Of a DNA stretch of 36,655 bases, positions 32,477-36,655 are shown in pieces (positions within the stretch are counted from its first letter, which is position 1; the number at the start of each line of letters is the position of its first letter). A program made the position numbers and the translations under genes. The notes beneath the pieces were generated by a model. It saw only the letters and a program-made list of their open reading frames with translations. It did not search any database and was not told the origin of the DNA. The DNA lies in contig JAFKGR010000023.1 of the NCBI GenBank assembly GCA_017307735.1, positions 1 to 36,655 on the forward strand, read 5' to 3'. Source of the stretch: Chitinophagaceae bacterium. GTDB taxonomy: Bacteria; Bacteroidota; Bacteroidia; Chitinophagales; Chitinophagaceae.

Positions 32477-35004
32477 CAGGCTGCAAATCTTTCAAGGTTT
32501 ACGTAATCTCTGATGTAAACCGGAATCACTTCTCTATACTTGCCGGCAACAGCCTTGAATTGTGAAATGGTAAGCGTGGGATTCGTTTGCAAGGCTTGAA
32601 AATCTTTGGTTTCAATGATTTTGCGAATGTCCTGGTCAACGATGTACGCCTTGAAAAAATATTTCAATGCTCTCAGGTTTACATCTTCCTCCGGTGGGTA
32701 AATTGAAATGAATTTATCGAACTCTTCTTCAAGTAATTCATCTTTGGATTTGAATTTAGGGATGATGCCAAAGATCTTTTCTACCACTTCACGAATGGAA
32801 ACCTTGCGGTCAATCCTGGCAGCCTTTCTTATTTTTTCAAGATTGAAATATTCATAAGGTTTGTCAAAAATTTCCTGCTTAATGTAGCTTGCCACTTGTT
32901 CCCAATTTCCCAATTCCACATTCTTTTTGATGATGTCGTCCATAATAATGCGGTCTTCAAACTTTTTGAAAAGCTCTCTGTCAACCCTCATTCCTTCCGG
33001 GCCAATTGGTTCTTCAACCAAACTCAATAATGGGTCGGGTTGAAAAGTGGTGTAGGGATCAATATCAACACCACCGCCACCGCCTTCACCGTTTCCTTTT
33101 TGGGGTTGTGGCAGTTTTAATTTTTCGTCATAGTCAAACTTTTCTTCAAAATACTCGCAGTTGGCAAAAAAGTCAAACAGTTTAAAAACCTCTTTATCGT
33201 GCCGGATGATTTCTTCTTCATTGAGTTCGTTTTTGAATTTGTATTCAAACGTGTTTTTGCGTGTTCCTCTTCCTTTGATTTGCACAAAATCCGCCGGACT
33301 GAAAATGGGCCGCATCATGCAGATATTTAGCAAGTCCGTGCAATCATAACCGGTAGTCATCATACCCACCGTAACGCTAACCCTTGTTTTGCAGGATTTA
33401 TAGCCTTCCAGCCAGGTTGTTTTACCGTTTAGGTTGTTATTGGTAAAATTGATGGTCATTTGTTGGGCATCAGCGACCTGCGAAGTCACCTGAGCAGCAA
33501 AATCAGAATTATACTTGCCGGGAAAAAGTTGTTCCGCAAATTCGTTGAGTATTTCTGTTAACTTTCTTGCATGATTTTGACTTACTGCAAAAATGATTGT
33601 TTTTCCGATTTCATTGGTAATCGGGTCACGTAAAGCATTTTCTAAAAAGGTTTGGCAAAAAACTCTGTTGGTCTTTTCGGAGAAAAATTTCTTTTCAAAA
33701 TCACGGGAAATAAATGTTTCCGTTTCTTCACCTTCTTCGGTTGGAACTACAACTGCATAACCTTTATCAGAAAGCAATTGCGTGGTGATTTCAGTTCGTG
33801 CATCCAGAACTCTTGGATTAATTAAATAACCGTCTTTTACTCCATCAATCAATGAATAACGGAATGTAGGGTCGCCACTCTCACAGCCAAAGGTTGTATA
33901 GGTATCGCGCAACATTCTGCGTTCAACCTCTCTGGGGTCATTTTCTTTTACCTTATCCGGGTCAACGCCTTTCAAATAATCTTTTGGTGTAGCGGTTAAT
34001 CCCAGTTTATAGCCCTGGAAATATTCAAATACAGCCCTGGCATTTCCTGAAATAGAGCGGTGAGCTTCATCTGATATTAAAAGGTCAAAATCTGCCGGTG
34101 AAAAATCGTAGCGGTATTTGTCATTGTGCATCAATGATTGAATAGTGGTAACCAAAATGTCACATTTCCGCCAATCGCTTTTATGTTCTTTGTAAATAAA
34201 AGTCGTGTAGTCGGGTTTCAAATATTCTGTGAATGCTTTCCATGCCTGGTCTTCTAATTCCAAACGATCAACCAAAAACAGAATTCGTCTTGCATTTTCT
34301 GTTCTCAAAAACAATCTGATTACAGCAGCAGAAGTCAAAGTTTTACCGGTTCCGGTTGCCATTTCGAAAAGAAATCTGTCTTTTCCTTCCGCAACAGCAC
34401 TTTGTAAAGCCTGAATTGCTTTGATCTGGTAATGTCTCAGAAATCTAAGACCGTTTGTCCAGATAAAACCCTTGCTGGCTTCTATGCTCCCGTTCCATTC
34501 GAGTCTTTCCGGATAATCAGGCATTTGCACTTTAGCAATGTAATCCACTTCAACTTTTTCGTTCGCCAGTGAATCTCTGTCCGGGTTCCAGTTTTTGATG
34601 GCTCCGATTTCCTCCGGGGATGGAAATTTGTAAATAGGTTTCGGATTTCCTTTTGTCGTGTCCCAGAAATAGTGGACAATACCGTTTGAAAGAATGACAT
34701 ATCTGGCATCAACAGTTTTTGCATATTTTCTGGCTTGTTCTTTTGCGGCAAGCGGATGAAGCCTTTCCTTTTTTGCTTCAAGTACGCAAATTGGTTTATT
34801 GCCGGTGTCAACAAGTAAAAAGTCTAAAGAACCATTTTTTGTTTTCTCATAGTCGTTTCCCCATGCATCAATTTCCTGTTGGGTAATCTTCACATGATTT
34901 TCAAGCAAAATGTTTGCTTTCCCTTCCTCATTGTCAAAGAATCTCCAGCCCGCCTCCGTCAGCAGTTGGTTTATTTTAATTCTTGCATGAGCTTCATTTT
35001 TCAT
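32476..35004 (-). CDS. hsdR: Type I restriction enzyme subunit R (HsdR, EcoEI-like)
   Basis: 842 residues: ATP-driven translocase and endonuclease of the restriction complex. The nuclease domain at the N-terminus carries D61 (GSLDFLLVD) and E76-x-K78 (CVLEAKKE). Helicase motifs are Walker A ATGTGKT (216-222), DEAH (312-315), GLTATP, and the motif VI region VQIKGRGTRKN. The C-terminal ~150 residues (DKPYEYFNLEKIRKAARIDR...) match the EcoEI R-type C-terminal domain that contacts the methylase. A low-complexity linker GNGEGGGGGVDID precedes it. The length suits the shorter EcoEI-type HsdR. It is the first gene of the operon, with a possible promoter in the upstream cassette-like spacer. No inactivating lesion is seen. 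Confidence 0.93.
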   Translation of the reverse strand: MKNEAHARIKINQLLTEAGWRFFDNEEGKANILLENHVKITQQEIDAWGNDYEKTKNGSLDFLLVDTGNKPICVLEAKKERLHPLAAKEQARKYAKTVDARYVILSNGIVHYFWDTTKGNPKPIYKFPSPEEIGAIKNWNPDRDSLANEKVEVDYIAKVQMPDYPERLEWNGSIEASKGFIWTNGLRFLRHYQIKAIQALQSAVAEGKDRFLFEMATGTGKTLTSAAVIRLFLRTENARRILFLVDRLELEDQAWKAFTEYLKPDYTTFIYKEHKSDWRKCDILVTTIQSLMHNDKYRYDFSPADFDLLISDEAHRSISGNARAVFEYFQGYKLGLTATPKDYLKGVDPDKVKENDPREVERRMLRDTYTTFGCESGDPTFRYSLIDGVKDGYLINPRVLDARTEITTQLLSDKGYAVVVPTEEGEETETFISRDFEKKFFSEKTNRVFCQTFLENALRDPITNEIGKTIIFAVSQNHARKLTEILNEFAEQLFPGKYNSDFAAQVTSQVADAQQMTINFTNNNLNGKTTWLEGYKSCKTRVSVTVGMMTTGYDCTDLLNICMMRPIFSPADFVQIKGRGTRKNTFEYKFKNELNEEEIIRHDKEVFKLFDFFANCEYFEEKFDYDEKLKLPQPQKGNGEGGGGGVDIDPYTTFQPDPLLSLVEEPIGPEGMRVDRELFKKFEDRIIMDDIIKKNVELGNWEQVASYIKQEIFDKPYEYFNLEKIRKAARIDRKVSIREVVEKIFGIIPKFKSKDELLEEEFDKFISIYPPEEDVNLRALKYFFKAYIVDQDIRKIIETKDFQALQTNPTLTISQFKAVAGKYREVIPVYIRDYVNLERFAA

Positions 35005-35055
35005 TTTTTCTCTCTATATACTTTTGTCATGCGTTGGAACTTTCAGCATGTTAGT

Positions 35056-35245
35056 TAACGGATAACGCATTAGCGATGGCAGGGATTTCAAGGTATCTTT
35101 CGCCGTACCTCAGCCGATATGAGTACTAAAGTACAGATTAAGTACAAATGTTCAATAAAGAACTTTCAGCCAGAACCAATGTCCAGTTGAAATACAAATG
35201 CTGATGTTTATTTGTTCAGCCCAGCTATAGCTAATGCGGATGTTA
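35056..35245 (-). repeat. Cassette-type spacer 1 (attC-like), upstream of hsdR
   Basis: A ~190 bp segment bounded by an imperfect inverted repeat. The left arm 35056-35084 (TAACGGATAACGCATTAGCG, then ATGGCAGGG) pairs with the right arm 35219-35245, whose reverse complement begins TAACATCCGCATTAGC and ends GCTGGG. CGCATTAGC is identical in both. Its outer end lies 52 bp before the hsdR ATG. The interior holds several CAGCC(G/C)A copies. It fills most of the 332 bp gap 35005-35336, in which no gene is seen. Confidence 0.55.
35126..35155 (-). promoter_or_regulatory. Promoter-like sequence inside spacer 1
   Basis: On the minus strand TTG (35155-35153), 19 nt, TACTTTAG (35133-35126) is one base from the TAnnTTTG box at ideal spacing. 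It could drive the hsdR-RAYT-hsdM-S operon with a leader of about 115 nt. Similar TA(n)CTTTA-like or TACCTTC boxes followed by CGGCTG occur in the other two spacers. Confidence 0.35.
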
Positions 35246-35336
35246 TAGTCAGTTTCTTTAATTAATTTCATTTTCAGAGTTATAATATCAGCTAATAGTT
35301 AGTTCTTATTTTGTTTTTAGGAATTTGAGAAATCAA

Positions 35337-35717
35337 TTAGTTTTTGTTTCGTTGTGTTGGAATTGCAGCCGGGAACTTTTTGATTCCTTCTAGAATATTT
35401 CTGATATCTTTTTCTGCATACATATCTGTAATAAAATTTTCAAAAATTTCTTTTTTTAGTACTCGAGACAAAACTGCAAGAGTTTCCAAATTATGTTTTT
35501 CAGCTGATTCTAAATATTCAATTTTTTCTTTTTGTGACATTTTTTTCATTTCCTTGTCAATTAAATCGAAGTAAGCATTACGGAAATAACAAAAAGCCCA
35601 AAAAAATCTTCCGTCTTCGAATTGAATTGCTTGTAGTAAGATGTCAATTTGTTGAAAATACTTAACACTGTTGTTGGTGTATTTTAAGCTTATGTTTTTT
35701 TGTGTTTTAAATATCAT
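35337..35717 (-). CDS. Unknown small protein in a cassette-like unit
   Basis: 126 residues, family not recognised. No signal peptide or transmembrane segment; predicted mainly helical with an aromatic stretch GRFFWAFCYFRNAYFDLIDKEMKKMSQKEK and a charged tail. The ATG at 35717 starts 32 nt after the TAACGG end of spacer 2, and its stop is followed ~90 bp later by the arm of spacer 1. It is more AT-rich than the chromosomal genes to the left, which suits acquired DNA. No function is proposed. Confidence 0.6.
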   Translation of the reverse strand: MIFKTQKNISLKYTNNSVKYFQQIDILLQAIQFEDGRFFWAFCYFRNAYFDLIDKEMKKMSQKEKIEYLESAEKHNLETLAVLSRVLKKEIFENFITDMYAEKDIRNILEGIKKFPAAIPTQRNKN

Positions 35718-35748
35718 ATGAAAGATTGAAGTTTGAATTAAATTGGCT

Positions 35749-35949
35749 ATAACGGTAAGTATTTGCGATGGCAGGGCATTTGAAAAACGTCAGCCCGGAA
35801 CTGCAGCCGATTAAAGTTACAAAAGTTGAAAACATATTCTGTTGTTCATCCGTGTTCGGTCAGCCGGATATGTAGCTGATTGTAGCAATAAGATGAGGAT
35901 ATGTTCGTCGCCCCCTGCTGACGCAAAACTGAATGTTGTACGCCGTTAT
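35749..35949 (-). repeat. Cassette-type spacer 2 (attC-like), between the two unknown genes
   Basis: 201 bp bounded by perfect outer ends ATAACGG (35749-35755) and CCGTTAT (35943-35949). Inside these, TTTGCGATGGCAGGGC (35762-35777) mirrors the reverse complement of 35910-35927 (TTTGCGTCAGCAGGGGGC). The upstream gene's TAA stop (35946-35948) lies inside the CCGTTAT end. The interior carries CAGCCGAT and AGCTGATTG copies as in the other spacers. Confidence 0.6.
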
Positions 35950-36482
35950 CTTGTCTGTCGTTGCGATTTGTCCATTGCGATTTTATATTTTTTTAAATAT
36001 GATTCGGGAAGCAAATCCTTTTCTGCTCTGTCAATGCACTTTATAAAACTGTCATAGTCTTTCTGAATCCAGGCTTTGTCCGCACCTTGAATATTTTGCA
36101 AGTGAATTATTCGCTTTGTATATTCTCTTGACTGACTTTCCGAAAATTCGTTAAGCTTCTTAAATATCTCTTTGTCGCCTGAGACAATAAGCTTTCCTGA
36201 AGTTTTCAAAAATGAAATCAAATTCTCTATTGTCAGCGTCGATTGAAGTTGGAATTTGTCGTCTTTAAAAACCTCTTTTACTACAATCGGTGTCAACTCA
36301 ACTAATGATTTTGAGTCTTGTCCAACGTGAGTATAAAATAGGTATTCGAGGTTAGCGTATGCTATAGTTATAATTGCCGATTTTGAGGAATACTCAACAA
36401 AGTGCTGTTCTTTTTTTGTCACTGAAAAATTATTGTCAGTAAGAAATTCAGTGAGTGGATATGTTGACTGGTCAAAGTTCAT
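35946..36482 (-). CDS. Unknown protein in a cassette-like unit
   Basis: 178 residues from ATG at 36482 (MNFDQSTYPLTEFLTDNNF). Not recognised; soluble, mixed helix/strand, with an early SAIITIAYANLEYLFYTHVG strand region and a Lys/Glu-rich helical C-terminus (LIVSGDKEIFKKLNEF..., ending MDKSQRQTR). An upstream in-frame ATG at 36596 is rejected because the extra 38 residues are read from spacer 3. The chosen ATG is 23 nt after the end of that spacer, and the stop codon falls within the outer end of spacer 2, the geometry of a gene cassette. Function unknown. Confidence 0.6.
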   Translation of the reverse strand: MNFDQSTYPLTEFLTDNNFSVTKKEQHFVEYSSKSAIITIAYANLEYLFYTHVGQDSKSLVELTPIVVKEVFKDDKFQLQSTLTIENLISFLKTSGKLIVSGDKEIFKKLNEFSESQSREYTKRIIHLQNIQGADKAWIQKDYDSFIKCIDRAEKDLLPESYLKKYKIAMDKSQRQTR

Positions 36483-36504
36483 AAAGTGTCTGTCCGTATG
36501 GCGT

Positions 36505-36655
36505 TCAACGGTAAGGCTTGGCGATGGGCTGGTATTCAATGTTTCTTCCGCCCGAACGTCAGCCGATTGAAAAACTACAGCCGAAGGTAAATACAAAAAG
36601 CCGATATTTGTTCTTCTGCTGGAACCTAAGCTGATAGCGAACTACAGCCGATTGT
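36505..36655 (-). repeat. Cassette-type spacer 3, cut by the right window edge
   Basis: It begins TCAACGGTAAGGCTTGGCGATGGGCTGG, the third copy of the arm seen at 35056 and 35749 in the same orientation (its first 20 bases suffice to align). The interior shows CAGCCGATTG twice exactly and several near copies. The opposite arm should lie beyond 36655. Confidence 0.5.

Noticed and set aside
36483..36596. N-terminal extension of the last unknown gene
   Set aside because: It is translated from the repeated spacer sequence; the ATG just after the spacer is the better start.
35750..36655. CRISPR array suggested by recurring CAGCCGAT/AGCTGAT motifs
   Set aside because: The copies are short, irregular in spacing and sequence, and lie inside the cassette-type spacers; there are no uniform repeats or spacers and no cas genes.
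1..36655. tRNA, rRNA or riboswitch genes
   Set aside because: No cloverleaf, rRNA-like or known riboswitch sequence was recognised in any intergenic stretch.

Overview
The window looks like a chromosomal stretch of a Bacteroidota bacterium, probably Chitinophagales/Sphingobacteriia-like, although the exact order is inference. The DNA is moderately AT-rich. Shine-Dalgarno sequences are mostly weak. Several genes have upstream sequences matching the Bacteroidota promoter (TTTG, about 19 nt, TAnnTTTG). The protein set also fits: Bacteroidota-type MacB/FtsX permease, GH29 fucosidase, giant alpha-2-macroglobulin, secreted M14 and S9 peptidases.

Layout. 1-1.5 kb: the C-terminal end of a transposase runs straight into a metallo-beta-lactamase-fold hydrolase gene whose native start seems lost, followed by a GNAT acetyltransferase. 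1.6-4.0 kb (minus): a protein with two DUF1016-type domains and an unrecognised lipoprotein with a clear promoter. 4.1-5.5 kb: an IS3-family element whose slippery A-tract seems one base off, lying against a truncated membrane-protein gene. 5.9-6.7 kb: a membrane protein/XRE regulator pair with a palindromic operator candidate. 6.9-11.6 kb: cardiolipin synthase, alpha-L-fucosidase and a polysaccharide flippase. 11.8-17.9 kb: a 2034-residue alpha-2-macroglobulin. 17.9-23.2 kb: GhrA-like reductase, YebC/TACO1 protein, ABC permease, DUF4256 protein. 23.5-28.7 kb: an exported M14 carboxypeptidase and S9 peptidase in a two-gene operon closed by a strong terminator. 28.7-29.1 kb: DgkA-type kinase.

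29.2-36.7 kb is accessory DNA, all read on the minus strand. It holds a type I restriction-modification operon in the order hsdR - REP-associated tyrosine transposase (RAYT) - fused hsdM-hsdS. The RAYT gene is joined to hsdR by a TGATG overlap, carries one REP-like palindrome inside itself and ends inside another. Related palindromes sit in frame in the methylase part of hsdM-S, and an unrelated dispersed palindrome lies in frame between its M and S parts.

Upstream of hsdR are two small unknown genes. Each is separated from its neighbour by a ~190-200 bp spacer whose ends form an imperfect inverted repeat (TAACGG...GCGATGGCAGGG). A third spacer starts before the right edge. One gene ends inside a spacer and both start 20-35 nt after one, which is how gene cassettes sit between attC sites. 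No integrase is in the window. This cassette-like array and the RAYT/REP-invaded restriction operon are the most unusual features here.
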